Counted from the stretch's first letter, positions 45,097-55,243 are shown. The stretch is 64,000 nt of DNA from Bog-793 sp050013835 (GCA_050013835.1 JBEKEM010000004.1:62001-126000), one strand, 5' to 3'. Program-made: numbers and translations. Notes: a model not told the origin generated them from the letters alone.

Positions 45097-46011
45097 TCAG
45101 CTCCCGCCGAGTGCCGCCGCCACGCCGTTCGTCGCCATGAGCGCGATGCGTCGCCTCGTCGCGAGCGTCGCGCTTCCGATGTGCGGGAGGAGCACCGCGT
45201 GCGGCGCGTGCAACAGTGCCGCCGGAACCCGCGGCTCTTCCGAGTAGACGTCGATACCGGCCGCGAAGATCCGCCCGCCCTCGAGCGCGTCGGCGAGCGC
45301 GTCCTCGTCGATGACGGCGCCCCGGGCCGTGTTCACGATGACCGAGTCCGGACGGAGCAGCGCCAGCTCGCGCGCTCCGATCAGGTGACGGGTCAATTCG
45401 GTGAGGGGCACGTGCAGACTCACGATGTCGCTGCGGACGAGCAGGTCGTCGAGATCCACCACGTAGCCAGGCTCCCCGGTGTCGCGGTGCGACCAGTGCA
45501 GGACGGTCATGTCGAACCCGGCGGCTCGTCGCGCCACGGCACGAGCGATCCGCCCGAACCCCACCAGGCCGAGCGTCGCGCCGCAGACGTCGCGGCCGAG
45601 GTGGTCGAGGAGGCTCCAACCGCGCCAGTCGCCTGATCGAAGGTCGCGCTCGGCGTCAGGCGTCCGGCGACTCGCCGCGAGGATCAGGGCGAAGGCGAGA
45701 TCCGCGGTCGTCTCGTCGAGGGCACCCGGCGTGTTGAGCACCTGCACGCCCGCCGCATGTGCCGCGGCCAGGTCGATGTTGTCGAGCCCGACCGCGACGT
45801 TGCCGATCACCCGCAGACGTGGGGCCGCTGAGATCACCTCGGCATCGATGCGATCAGTCAGGACGCAGACCACTGCATCGACGTCGGCGACGGCGTGGAC
45901 GAGCTCGGCGTGACTGTAGGGCGCATCAACAGCCCGGACCCTGACTTCGTGAGCGGCGAGCGGATCGAGTGCTCCATCGGGCAGATGCCGTGTCACCAGC
46001 ACAGTCGCCAT
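45097..46011 (-). CDS. 2-Hydroxyacid dehydrogenase (glyoxylate/hydroxypyruvate reductase type)
   Basis: 304 residues. 'VIGNVAVGLDNIDLAAAHAAGV', the NAD(P) motif 'GLVGFGRIARAVARRA', 'LRPDSVIVNTARGAVIDEDAL' with the catalytic Arg region, and the catalytic His in 'LLPHIGSATLATR' are all present. Together with glycerate kinase downstream it likely makes D-glycerate from glyoxylate-derived tartronate semialdehyde or hydroxypyruvate. Cofactor preference cannot be read with confidence. Confidence 0.92.
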   Translation of the reverse strand: MATVLVTRHLPDGALDPLAAHEVRVRAVDAPYSHAELVHAVADVDAVVCVLTDRIDAEVISAAPRLRVIGNVAVGLDNIDLAAAHAAGVQVLNTPGALDETTADLAFALILAASRRTPDAERDLRSGDWRGWSLLDHLGRDVCGATLGLVGFGRIARAVARRAAGFDMTVLHWSHRDTGEPGYVVDLDDLLVRSDIVSLHVPLTELTRHLIGARELALLRPDSVIVNTARGAVIDEDALADALEGGRIFAAGIDVYSEEPRVPAALLHAPHAVLLPHIGSATLATRRRIALMATNGVAAALGGS

Positions 46012-46297
46012 AACTCCGAGCTCCTTGACGGGTCATCGAGAGCAGGACCCAGCTTCGCACGTTGGAGTGCCAAGACCGGTGGCGAACCAGTCGCCTGCCG
46101 TCGCTGCCGTTCGAGGGGGGCGGTCGTCTTCGGCAACGATCTCTCCGGCCCGATGATTCAAATGAACGCGTGGAACCGACGCGATTTTGCCAGTTGCACT
46201 AGCATGGACCGACGGAATACAGCAGCGACGGGCGGCGGCTCATTGCAGCATGCTGCTTGCTAAAGTCCTGGTCAAGTCCCCTAATTAGGAGCCTGAA

Positions 46298-47365
46298 ATG
46301 ACTGTCCGGCGTTTGTTCTACGTTTTCATACTGGCACTGCTCGGTACTGCATGGCTTCCCCTGGCGAGCGCCCAGGCGACGACGGGTAGCGGTACCTCGA
46401 CGCCGCCTGTGATCGCCGTGCGTGTTGCCAACAGCGTGCTCGCCAAGGAGGGCAGCCTGAATGCGGCGTGGGTGACCCCGGAGTTCAGCGGCACTACTTA
46501 CGCGGCTGCCGTGGCGAGTGACCCCACGAATGGTTTCCTCGGCGCGTATATCGACGGCTCTGGAAACGTGTGGGCCAAGGAAGGCAGCCTGACGGCTCCG
46601 TGGGTGGAGGAATGGAACGCATCGACTTCAGGGGTCGAGGCCGATCAAGTGGCCGTGGCCAGTGATTCCACGAATGGTCCCCTCATCGCTGTGGTGGACC
46701 ACAATGGCAACCTGTGGGTCAAGGAAGGCAGCCTGACGGCTCCGTGGGTCGAGGAATGGAACGAATCGATTGCAGGGGTCTTGGCCGAAACAGGTTCCAA
46801 TGAACTGGCCGTCGCGAGCGATCCCACGAATGGTCCCCTCATTGCTTTTGTGGACAACTCTCATGACGTGTGGGCCAAGGAAGGCAGCTTGACCGCGGCG
46901 TGGACCGAGGTATGGAACGAATCGACTACAGGGGTCGACGCCGATCAAGTGGCCGTCGCGAGCGATTCCACGAATGGTCCCCTGATCGCTGTGGTGGACG
47001 AAGATTCCTATCTGTGGGCCAAAGAAGGCAGCCTGACTGCGCCGTGGCACGACGAGTACAACAACGCCAACTACGTGGCAGTCGCGAGTGACCCCACGAA
47101 TGGCCCTCTCATCGCCGTGCAGGATGAAAGTAGTTACAACCTGTACGCGAAGGAAGGCAGCGTCACCGCGGTGTGGTACGACGAATACAACAATGTCTTC
47201 AACGGTAACTATCGATTCTCCGTCGCGAGTGACCCCACGAATGGTGCCCTCATCGCAGTGGTGGACTCGAGTCGCATCGTGTGGGCCAAGGAAGGCCTGC
47301 TAGCACCGACGTGGACAGACGAATACAACGGCACCGCCGGTACCACGGTTGCCGTTGCCGGTTAA
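46298..47365 (+). CDS. Secreted seven-repeat probable beta-propeller protein
   Basis: 355 residues. A signal peptide (about 1-27, cut after 'ASAQA') is followed by seven copies of a 40-50-residue unit built on 'VWAKEGSLTAPW...VAVASDxTNGPLIAVVD'. Copies lie at about 48, 88, 145, 194, 242, 285 and 330. Regular Trp/Gly spacing and seven units suggest a propeller such as those of PLL- or tachylectin-type lectins, but I cannot name a family. Codon and GC use are unlike the neighbours. TAATTAGGAGCC precedes the ATG, and a strong terminator follows. Confidence 0.8.
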   Translation: MTVRRLFYVFILALLGTAWLPLASAQATTGSGTSTPPVIAVRVANSVLAKEGSLNAAWVTPEFSGTTYAAAVASDPTNGFLGAYIDGSGNVWAKEGSLTAPWVEEWNASTSGVEADQVAVASDSTNGPLIAVVDHNGNLWVKEGSLTAPWVEEWNESIAGVLAETGSNELAVASDPTNGPLIAFVDNSHDVWAKEGSLTAAWTEVWNESTTGVDADQVAVASDSTNGPLIAVVDEDSYLWAKEGSLTAPWHDEYNNANYVAVASDPTNGPLIAVQDESSYNLYAKEGSVTAVWYDEYNNVFNGNYRFSVASDPTNGALIAVVDSSRIVWAKEGLLAPTWTDEYNGTAGTTVAVAG

Positions 47366-47406
47366 CCTAATTTCGCAAACGCGACCAACCTAATTCCACA
47401 AGCGCC

Positions 47407-47449
47407 AGCGCCAACCGAGAATCAGGTCTCCTGATTCTCGGTTGGCGCT
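47407..47449 (+). terminator. Rho-independent-like terminator
   Basis: A 20-bp perfect stem (agcgccaaccgagaatcagg) with loop tct is followed by tt. It lies 41 bp past the propeller gene stop, one of the clearest terminators in the window. Confidence 0.8.
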
Positions 47450-47832
47450 TTACTCCGACAACGAATTTGATTCCTCGCACCAAACGCCAGCCACCCGGTC
47501 ATCGGGCTGGTTGTCGAGACGTGTAGGGAGAACGTCGCTCAAATCCGTGTTCCCGCGGCAAGCAGCCGCCGCGGAACTTCCGCTTGCTTGGGCACCGACT
47601 TACTTGGGTCACGCCTGGGCCACGCCTGAACGACCCAAGGTACTCGGCTGGGGTCGTCGCCCAGCCTGCGCCATCCTCGATGTGTTACCGGTGATCGTCA
47701 AAGGCTCAGACTTCTGTGACGCCTGCCTGCGGCTCCAAATCGACGAGGAACGAAGCATTCGGCCTGTAGGTGCGCTGTGCTTGCCTTCCGCGCTGCGACC
47801 TAGGTGCTCAACCCCACCTCAGAGGCACTTTG
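47450..47832. other. Stretch without a recognisable gene
   Basis: The frames on both strands are short and lack homology. GC content is lower than elsewhere. A weak frame on the plus strand runs into the tRNA and is not supported. No direct copy of the tRNA 3' end, as expected of an attachment site, was found by eye. Confidence 0.4.
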
Positions 47833-47905
47833 CTGGCGGGGGAGGACTCGAACCTCCAACCTCCTGATCCAAAGTCAGGCGTTCTGCCTCTTGAACTACC
47901 CGCCA
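47833..47905 (-). tRNA. tRNA-Gln (anticodon TTG)
   Basis: Minus strand: TGGCGGG (47905-47899) pairs fully with CCCGCCA, with discriminator G at 47833, as expected for Gln. The anticodon stem cctga/tcagg encloses ctttgga, giving TTG. The T arm has ggttcgagtcc. CCA is not encoded; 73 nt. Confidence 0.93.
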
Positions 47906-48184
47906 CCGAGTCAAGACCTCTACGACCTTCTCGTCAGCTCGCGGTACCACGGACTCGCAGGTCGAAACGACTCAAGCCTCGCGCAGGTAGGCCCCGACGC
48001 GCGCGATCTCGAGATCCTGGCACAACTTCACGTCCCTACAAGACGAGCAACGACCAGTGTCGCTAAGACGCGGCCTCACCGAACAATCGAAAACCGCTGA
48101 TTTGTGCCATCCTCGCGATGGAAATCACCGATATTCTTCAGTGGAGATGGACGTGTTCCGGTTTCTCGCTGAGAATCGCGAGCG

Positions 48185-49951
48185 ATGAAACGACTTGGGT
48201 CTGTAACGATCGCCGTTTGCACGCTGATCGGTGCCTCACTGTACGGTGGAGTCTCGCTGATGAACAGCGCATTGGCGCGAACCATGCCCGTCGGTACCTT
48301 TCGCGTCTTCCCGTTGGGTTTGGTCGTTTCCACGGGACATTCGCCGCCTTTGACCGCAGAGAATCCTGGACCGGCGAGCGCGGGGCGTCGCATAGTCACC
48401 GTCCTACCCGACCTGCGCCCAACTCCTTCAGCCAAGTCCTCGGCGAGTGGCAAGCCGTCTCTGTCATCCGTCAAGAGTTCCGCCTCGGCCTTGCCCAGCT
48501 CGGGTGGAATTGCCCGACCTATGGCGAGGGTAAGCAATGCAACCATCTGCACGTTTTCTTCGTTCAGATGGCAAGGAACTCCCTTCAAGAGAACCGTAAA
48601 CTGCACAGGTACCAACCGGCGGGTCGAGATCTCCGTGTTCGTTCCGGCGAATACGCGAAGCACACCCTTCACTGCTGAGGTTCGCATCACGGCGAGCAAT
48701 CGCTTTGGAATCAGCACAGCGATCTGGCATGTCGTCGTGAAGGCACGACACCGTCGGCCCACACCGACGACGACAACGCCGCCAGCTACAACCACCACGC
48801 CGCCGACCACGACCACGACAACGCCACCGACCACGACAACGCCACCGACCACGACAACGCCGCCGACCACGACAACGCCACCGACCACGACAACGCCGCC
48901 GACCACGACAACGCCACCGACCACGACCTCGACATCGCCGACCACAACGACGACCACGACGACCACAACGACGACCACGACGTCTACGACGACTACGACG
49001 CTGGCGCCTGCTGCACCCGTCATTACAGAACAACCAACGAACCAAACAGTTCCTGCGGGCGATTCCGCGAGCTTCACGGCCTGGGCGTCGGGCACTCCGA
49101 CCCCCAGTATCCAGTGGAAGTACTCATCCAACGGCGGCACAAGCTGGGCGTATGCCTCCGGCGCCTCCTCGACCTCGCGGACCTACTCGTTCACGGCGTC
49201 GAGCGCGGAGAACAGCTACGAGTACGAAGCGGTGTTCACGAACACCGGCGGATCCGCAACGACCAACCCCGCGACGCTGACAGTCACGAACCGCAACTCC
49301 TACAACTGGTCCGGCTACGTGGACACAGGCCCGACAGGCACCTTTGCCTCGGTCAATGGTGACTGGACGGTACCGACTCTGACATGCAATTCAGGCAAGA
49401 ACGCCTACGCCTCGGCGTGGATCGGGATCGACGGCTACGGGAGCAGCACGGTCGAGCAGGACGGCATCGAAGCGGACTGCAACACGAACAACGTGGCTTC
49501 GTATTACGCCTGGTATGAGATGTACGGGGACAACAACATCAACAGCGGCAACGAGGTCCAACTTCCCGCCGGGCACCCGGTATCCCCTGGGGATGCGATG
49601 TCGGCGTCCATCAGCGTCGTTGCCAACGTATGGACCCTCGAGATCTCAGACTCGACGCAGGGGTGGCACTACACGAGGTCTCCGGCAATCACGTTCTCGG
49701 CGGCACAGGAATCAGCGGAATGGATCGTCGAAAGACCCGAGGTGAATGGCAACACAGCGGTCCCGCTCGCCGACTTCGGGTCGGTGGCCTTCACAAATGC
49801 GACGGTGAACGGGACCACCGATTCCATCTCTGCGTTCACCGCGTTGTCCATCGAAATGGTCGATAGCGGTTCGGCGATTTTGGCCGCGCCCGGACCGCTC
49901 AGCTCCTCGGGCGAGAACTTCACGGACAATTGGGAAGCTCTCGGTCCTTAG
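48185..49951 (+). CDS. Secreted G1-family glutamic (eqolisin) endopeptidase
   Basis: 588 residues: signal helix (1-31), a small Cys-containing domain (112-190), a Thr/Pro linker (193-279), an Ig-like domain (283-374) and a G1 peptidase domain (378-588, 'NWSGYV', 'GDWTVPTL', 'ASAWIGIDG'). The catalytic pair of scytalidoglutamic peptidase matches Gln431 ('VEQDGIEA') and Glu518 ('SAEWIVE'). The family works at acid pH outside the cell. The linker-plus-Ig arrangement suggests attachment to wall or substrate. It is a single gene unit beside the propeller protein. Confidence 0.9.
   Translation: MKRLGSVTIAVCTLIGASLYGGVSLMNSALARTMPVGTFRVFPLGLVVSTGHSPPLTAENPGPASAGRRIVTVLPDLRPTPSAKSSASGKPSLSSVKSSASALPSSGGIARPMARVSNATICTFSSFRWQGTPFKRTVNCTGTNRRVEISVFVPANTRSTPFTAEVRITASNRFGISTAIWHVVVKARHRRPTPTTTTPPATTTTPPTTTTTTPPTTTTPPTTTTPPTTTTPPTTTTPPTTTTPPTTTSTSPTTTTTTTTTTTTTTSTTTTTLAPAAPVITEQPTNQTVPAGDSASFTAWASGTPTPSIQWKYSSNGGTSWAYASGASSTSRTYSFTASSAENSYEYEAVFTNTGGSATTNPATLTVTNRNSYNWSGYVDTGPTGTFASVNGDWTVPTLTCNSGKNAYASAWIGIDGYGSSTVEQDGIEADCNTNNVASYYAWYEMYGDNNINSGNEVQLPAGHPVSPGDAMSASISVVANVWTLEISDSTQGWHYTRSPAITFSAAQESAEWIVERPEVNGNTAVPLADFGSVAFTNATVNGTTDSISAFTALSIEMVDSGSAILAAPGPLSSSGENFTDNWEALGP
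48761..49021 (+). repeat. In-gene Thr/Pro tandem repeat
   Basis: DNA repeat of about 18 bp (ccgaccacgacaacgccg/a type), seven or so clean copies, then a ttt-rich-to-acg threonine run. It encodes the Pro/Thr linker of the G1 peptidase. Slippage should make its length variable between strains. Confidence 0.9.
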
Positions 49952-50094
49952 ATCCCGCGTTCGCAGGTGTGTCGGCTCCAACCTTCGGACGATTCGGTGT
50001 CGCGCCACAAACCGCACCCGGGCGGCGCGGACCACCCAGCGCCCCTCGCTCAGGTCCGGCTGCCCGCCGTGAATTCCGATCGGATTCCATCAGC

Positions 50095-50100
50095 TATCGT
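50095..50100 (+). promoter_or_regulatory. Candidate -10 box of the bS22 gene
   Basis: TATCGT ends 10 bases before ATG 50111, and no ribosome-binding site is visible, so transcription would begin at or within about three bases of the start codon. Confidence 0.4.
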
Positions 50101-50110
50101 CTGCGAAGCC

Positions 50111-50206
50111 ATGGGATCGCTGATCAAGAAGCGCCGCAAGCGCATGCGCAAGAAGAAGCACAAGAAGATGCTGAAGCGCACGCGTTGGCAGCGCCGCTCG
50201 AAGTAG
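50111..50206 (+). CDS. 30S ribosomal protein bS22
   Basis: 31 residues, MGSLIKKRRKRMRKKKHKKM and on to 'RTRWQRRSK'. It belongs to the short AURKAIP1/COX24-like family; the mycobacterial member (Rv0500B) is known as ribosomal protein bS22. Nearly all residues are basic, fitting an rRNA binder. Start and length match family members (about 31-33). In Mycobacterium it lies beside proC and a BldC-like gene; here it is detached. Confidence 0.9.
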   Translation: MGSLIKKRRKRMRKKKHKKMLKRTRWQRRSK

Positions 50207-50273
50207 GCCTACTCACCCGTTCACGGGGACGAGCGCTCCCGATCCGAGCGATTTGCTAGGGATCGGCACGCGC

Positions 50274-51071
50274 TCACGTGACGGCGCGCGTGGCCGCGAC
50301 GAGAGCTGACAGCTTCGTCGACTCGACCCTCCTTCGGATCTCGCTGGCGACGGCCGGCGCTTCCGGCGGCTCACACTCGACGAACCAGGTCGACCCGCTC
50401 CCGGCCAGAGACGGCTGCAATCCGGACGCCTCCGCGAGGAGCTCCCGGTAGTGCGCGAGCCGCGGCTCGACGACGATTGCCGCTCTTTCCAGGTCGTTCG
50501 TCGCGGATCCCGGCGCCGGGGCGCCGACCTCGTCGAACGCCGCGTAGACCGCAGCAGTCGACACGCCGAATGAAGGTGTGACGATGACAAAGGCCTGGTC
50601 AGCGGGTGCCAGGGCTTCGACGATCTCGCCGACACCGCGCACCTTCGCGCGACCGCCTCGCAGACAGAAGGGCACGTCAGCGCCGAGACGCGCCGCGAGC
50701 GCGAGATCCTTGACTCCCGCCCAGCGGAGCACGGCCGCGGCGTCGGCCGATCCTCCGCCGAGACCTGCTCCGGGCGGGATCCTCTTCACGAGCCGGATGT
50801 GTGCCCGCCGACCAACGAGATCGAGGGCCCGGACGACCAGGTTCTCGCTGACCGGCACGTCCGAGAGCACCGGGACTTCGACTCCGGAACCCACCCAGCG
50901 GACGGCGTCGACGACCTCGAGACCGTCGCCAGCGCTGAATTCGAGCTCGTCGGCGAGGTCGAGTGCGACCATCTCCGCTTCGATGAGGTGGTACCCGTCG
51001 TCACGTCGCCCGACGATGCGGAACGTTCGGGTCAGCTTGGCGGGGGCGAGCCTGCGATCGACCTTCGGCAC
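50274..51071 (-). CDS. ispE: 4-diphosphocytidyl-2-C-methylerythritol kinase
   Basis: About 265 residues. MEP pathway step 4 of isoprenoid synthesis. 'LAPAKLTRTFRIVGRRDDGYH' (the usual PAKLN Asn is Thr), the ATP loop 'PPGAGLGGGSADAAAVL' and 'GSGSTWF' are visible. GTG 51071 is chosen over TTG 51089; the start overlaps the rsmA end by 40 bp, and coupling with rsmA is typical. Confidence 0.92.
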   Translation of the reverse strand: MPKVDRRLAPAKLTRTFRIVGRRDDGYHLIEAEMVALDLADELEFSAGDGLEVVDAVRWVGSGVEVPVLSDVPVSENLVVRALDLVGRRAHIRLVKRIPPGAGLGGGSADAAAVLRWAGVKDLALAARLGADVPFCLRGGRAKVRGVGEIVEALAPADQAFVIVTPSFGVSTAAVYAAFDEVGAPAPGSATNDLERAAIVVEPRLAHYRELLAEASGLQPSLAGSGSTWFVECEPPEAPAVASEIRRRVESTKLSALVAATRAVT

Positions 51072-51901
51072 GCTGCCAGCTTGCCCCAAGCCGCGACGTC
51101 GAGCCGCTCGGCACGCAGTCGGGCGTCGACGTCGGCAGCCTCGAACGCCTCGGGCGTCACCACTGAACTGAGCGATCGCCGGAGCATCTTCCTCCTACCG
51201 GTGAATCCGGCTCGGACGAGCTCGTCGATCTCCTCGTAGCTCACGAGGCCGGGATCGACTGCGGGCCGGTCCCGTCGTTCGATGGCGACAAGGACCGAGT
51301 CGACTTTCGGGCGCGGATGGAACACCTCGGGCGGCACCCCGCCGACGACTCGCGCCGTCGCGAAGTAGGCGACCCGGACGCTGACCGCGCCGTAGCTCCG
51401 GCTGCCCGGAACGGCGGCGAGGCGGGCACCGACCTCGGCCTGGACCATGACGAGCATTCGGCGGATGGCCGGCACGTTCTTCAGGATCTCGACGATGAGC
51501 GGGGTCGCCACGTTGTAGGGCAGGTTGGCGACGAGCACCCAGCCGGCGCCGGGCTCGTCCGGGGTCGCGAGGACCTCGTCCCAGTCGAGGCGCAGCGCGT
51601 CGGCCTCGACGACGCGAACCGTCCCGGGAACGAGGGAAGGCAGCTCCTCGACGAGGCGGTGGTCGATCTCGACGGCGGTGACCTGGGCCCCGGTCCGGGC
51701 GAGCGCGACGGTCAATGCGCCGAGCCCGGCACCGACCTCGACGACCCGGTCCCCCGCGCCGACCGCGGCGAGACGCGCGACCCTCTCGACGGTGTTCGGG
51801 TCGACGACGAAGTTCTGCCCGAAGGCCTTGCGCGGCGTGATGCCGCGGGCCGCGAGCAGCGTGCGCAGCTCACCGCGCCCGAGCGGTCGTGGCCCGGTCA
51901 C
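51032..51901 (-). CDS. rsmA: 16S rRNA dimethyladenosine transferase
   Basis: 289 residues. SAM-dependent, dimethylates A1518/A1519 of 16S rRNA. 'KAFGQNFVVDPNTVERVARLA', the SAM motif 'VVEVGAGLGALTVALA', catalytic 'NLPYNVATPLIVEIL' and 'VFHPRPKVDSVLV' are hallmarks. The GTG start is 5 bases after the tatD stop. Confidence 0.95.
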   Translation of the reverse strand: MTGPRPLGRGELRTLLAARGITPRKAFGQNFVVDPNTVERVARLAAVGAGDRVVEVGAGLGALTVALARTGAQVTAVEIDHRLVEELPSLVPGTVRVVEADALRLDWDEVLATPDEPGAGWVLVANLPYNVATPLIVEILKNVPAIRRMLVMVQAEVGARLAAVPGSRSYGAVSVRVAYFATARVVGGVPPEVFHPRPKVDSVLVAIERRDRPAVDPGLVSYEEIDELVRAGFTGRRKMLRRSLSSVVTPEAFEAADVDARLRAERLDVAAWGKLAACRRSIAGSPPPS

Positions 51902-51906
51902 CGCGA

Positions 51907-52733
<827 letters not shown>

Positions 52734-52737
<4 letters not shown>

Positions 52738-54296
52738 CGGCCGTCGCCGGCCGATGCCGCGGCCCCCTGCTCGCGGCGCGGGAAGAGCGGTGCCGCCTTC
52801 TCGACGGGGCGTCCCCCCGGGTAGCCACCCCAGCCGAGCGCGCCACCGGCGGCCGCGGCGAGGCCCGGCGCGGCGACGTCGCCGTCGAGCCCGAGCCGGC
52901 GCCAGATCGCCTGGGCGGTCTTCGGGATCGCCGGCGAGGAGAGGACCGCGACGATGCGGAGGACCTCGAGCGCGTCGCCGAGGATCCCGTCGACCTCTTC
53001 GCCCGCCGCGAGCTTCCAGGGTTCGCGCCGTTCGAGCTCGACGTTCGTCTCGTGGATGAGCCGCCACGTCGCCTCGAGCGCCTCGTGGGGGTTCGTGCGC
53101 GCCCAGGCCCCCCGCGCCACCTCGACTGTCTCGGCGGCGAGGGTCGCCAGACGGTTCCCATCGTCTGCCGGCCGCGGGGCGGGTCCGATCCCGCCGCATT
53201 TCGAGGCGACGACGGCGGCCACCCGTTGCAGCAGGTTGCCGAGGTTGTTGGCGAGGTCGGCGTTGTAGCGGGCGACGAGGCCCTCGTAGGTGATGTCCCC
53301 GTCGAGCCCGAGCACGACGTCCCGGAGCAGGTGGTAGCGGAGGGCATCGACGCCGACGTCGGCACCGAGCGCGACGGGATCGATCTGGTTCGCCCTCGAC
53401 TTCGCCATCTTTTCGCCGCCGACGAGCAGCCAGCCGTGGGCGATGACCTGGAGCGGCGGGTCGATGCCCGCCGCCATGCACATCGCCGGCCACCACACGC
53501 AGTGGAACCGCACGATCTCCTTCGCCATCAGGTGGTGGACGGCAGGCCACCACGCGGCGAACCGCTCGTCGTCCTCGCCGTAGCCGATCGCGGTGGCGTA
53601 GTTGACGAGGGCGTCGAACCAGACGTAGATGACATGGGCGTCGTCCCAGGGCACCGGGATGCCCCAGTCAAAGGCCGTCCTCGTGATCGAGATGTCCTCG
53701 AGGCCGCCCCGGATGATGCCAAGCGCCTCATTGCGGCGCGACTCGGGGATGACCGCCGCCGGCGCCGAGGCGTACCAGTCGGTGAGCCGCTCGGCGAACC
53801 GGGAGAGCTCGAAGAAGTAGTTCTCCTCCGTGAGCCACTCGACGGGCTTCTCGTGGACCGGGCAGCGTTCGCCCGGCCCGAGCTCCTCGGCCGAGTAGTA
53901 CGCCTCGCAGGCGACGCAGTACCACCCGGCGTACGTGCCCTTGTGGATGAACCCGTTGTCGTAGATCGCCTGGACGAAACGCTGCACCGCCTTCGTGTGG
54001 CGGGGTTCGGTCGTGCGGATGTAGTCATCGTTCGAGATGTCGAGCTGCCGCCAGGCCTCCTCGAAATGGGCGCTCATCGCGTCGACCCAGTCCTGCGGAT
54101 CCACACCCTGGGCCTCGGCGGCTCGGGCGACCTTCAGGCCGTGCTCGTCGACGCCGGTGAGGAAGAACACGTCGTCGCCGACGAGCCGGTGCCAACGCGC
54201 GAGCGCGTCGGCGACGATCGTCGTGTAGGCGGTCCCGAGGTGGGGACGGTCCGTGACGTAGTAGATGGGCGTCGTGACGAAGAACCGGTCGGGCAC
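52734..54296 (-). CDS. metG: Methionyl-tRNA synthetase
   Basis: 520 residues. 'TPIYYVTDRPHLGTAYT' holds the HIGH-type box (HLGT), and 'EKMAKSRANQID' is KMSKS. An insertion with 'CVACEAYYSAEEL...CPVHEKP' gives a zinc-type knuckle with Cys/Cys and Cys/His. 'WFDALVNYATAIGYG' is typical. The anticodon domain lies at about 360-480. GTG 54296 starts at 'PDRFFVTTP'; an upstream extension has no homology. Confidence 0.95.
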
Positions 54297-54358
54297 GCCG
54301 CCAGCGTACCGGTCGGGCGCGGGACGGCCCGAGAACAGGGCATTCGGCCCGGGACCGC

Positions 54359-55243
54359 TCAAGGGTCCCTTCGTGCCGCCTCCGCCCCGCGCAGCTCGAG
54401 CGCCGCCGCGTAGGCGACGCGGTGGGCGACGCCGAGCAGCACCTCGACCGCGGCCGTCGCCTCGCGCAGGCCGACTCCTGCGGCCACCAGCCGGCTGATC
54501 GCCTCGCGGGCCTCGGCCCGGGCCGGTTGCCGACGGCCGGGCGCGGCGTCGACGACGATGACGTGCTCGCCGCGGGGCTCCGTCCCTTCCACCCGGGTGC
54601 ACGCCTCATCGACGCGGCCGCGCCACACCTCCTCGTGGAGCTTGGTGAGCTCACGGCACACGACCACGCGGCGATCGGCCCCGCAGCGGTCGGCCAGGTC
54701 GGCGAGTGTCCCGGCGACCCGGTTGGGCGCCTCGAAGACGACCGTCGGGCACGGTGCGGCGGCGATCTCTCCGAGACGGGTGCGACGCTCGGCCCCCTTG
54801 CGCGGCAGGAACCCTTCGAAGCGGAAGCGGTTCGCCTCGAGGCCGCTGACGACGAGAGCAGCGAGCACCGCCGACGGCCCCGGAACAACCGTGACGTCGA
54901 ATCCGGCGCCGACAGCGGCGGCGACGAGCCGCCCCCCGGGGTCGGAGATGACCGGCGTCCCCGCGTCCGAGACGAGCGCGACATCCGCCCCCGCGTCGAG
55001 CAGACCGAGGACGGTGCCGATCTGCTCGGCCTCGTTGTGGGCGTGGAAGGCGAGCAATCGTCTCGCGTGCACACCGGCGTGCTCGAGCAACCGCCCGGTG
55101 TGGCGCGTGTCCTCGCAGCAGACGGCGCCGGCCGTGGCGAGGGCCGCGGCGGCCCGGGGCGACAGGTCCGCCAGGTTGCCGATTGGCGTCGCGACGATGA
55201 CCAGCGCGCCCGCTCGCGCCGGCCGGGTCGTCGATCGCGTCAC
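54359..55243 (-). CDS. rsmI: 16S rRNA C1402 2'-O-ribose methyltransferase
   Basis: 294 residues, tetrapyrrole-methylase fold. 'IVATPIGNLADLSPRA', 'CEDTRHTGRLLEH', 'VSDAGTPVISDPG' and 'VPGPSAVLAALVVSG' are the standard boxes. GTG 55243 lies behind GAGGTGAGGGA and overlaps the DUF192 stop (GTGA). It and metG/tatD/rsmA/ispE form a translation-related block. Confidence 0.94.
   Translation of the reverse strand: MTRSTTRPARAGALVIVATPIGNLADLSPRAAAALATAGAVCCEDTRHTGRLLEHAGVHARRLLAFHAHNEAEQIGTVLGLLDAGADVALVSDAGTPVISDPGGRLVAAAVGAGFDVTVVPGPSAVLAALVVSGLEANRFRFEGFLPRKGAERRTRLGEIAAAPCPTVVFEAPNRVAGTLADLADRCGADRRVVVCRELTKLHEEVWRGRVDEACTRVEGTEPRGEHVIVVDAAPGRRQPARAEAREAISRLVAAGVGLREATAAVEVLLGVAHRVAYAAALELRGAEAARRDP

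Noticed and set aside
46245..46256. 12-bp palindrome GCAGCATGCTGC upstream of the propeller gene
   Set aside because: Could be an operator but stands alone, and a 12-bp palindrome can arise by chance.
47442..47867. 141-codon plus-strand frame after the propeller gene
   Set aside because: Runs into tRNA-Gln, starts inside the terminator and has no homology.
48761..49021. Regular 18-bp repeats, briefly considered as a CRISPR array
   Set aside because: No spacers; the repeat encodes the Thr/Pro linker in frame.
48076..49140. Val/Gly-rich frame antisense to the G1 peptidase
   Set aside because: It is the reverse of the Thr/Pro repeat and has no other support.
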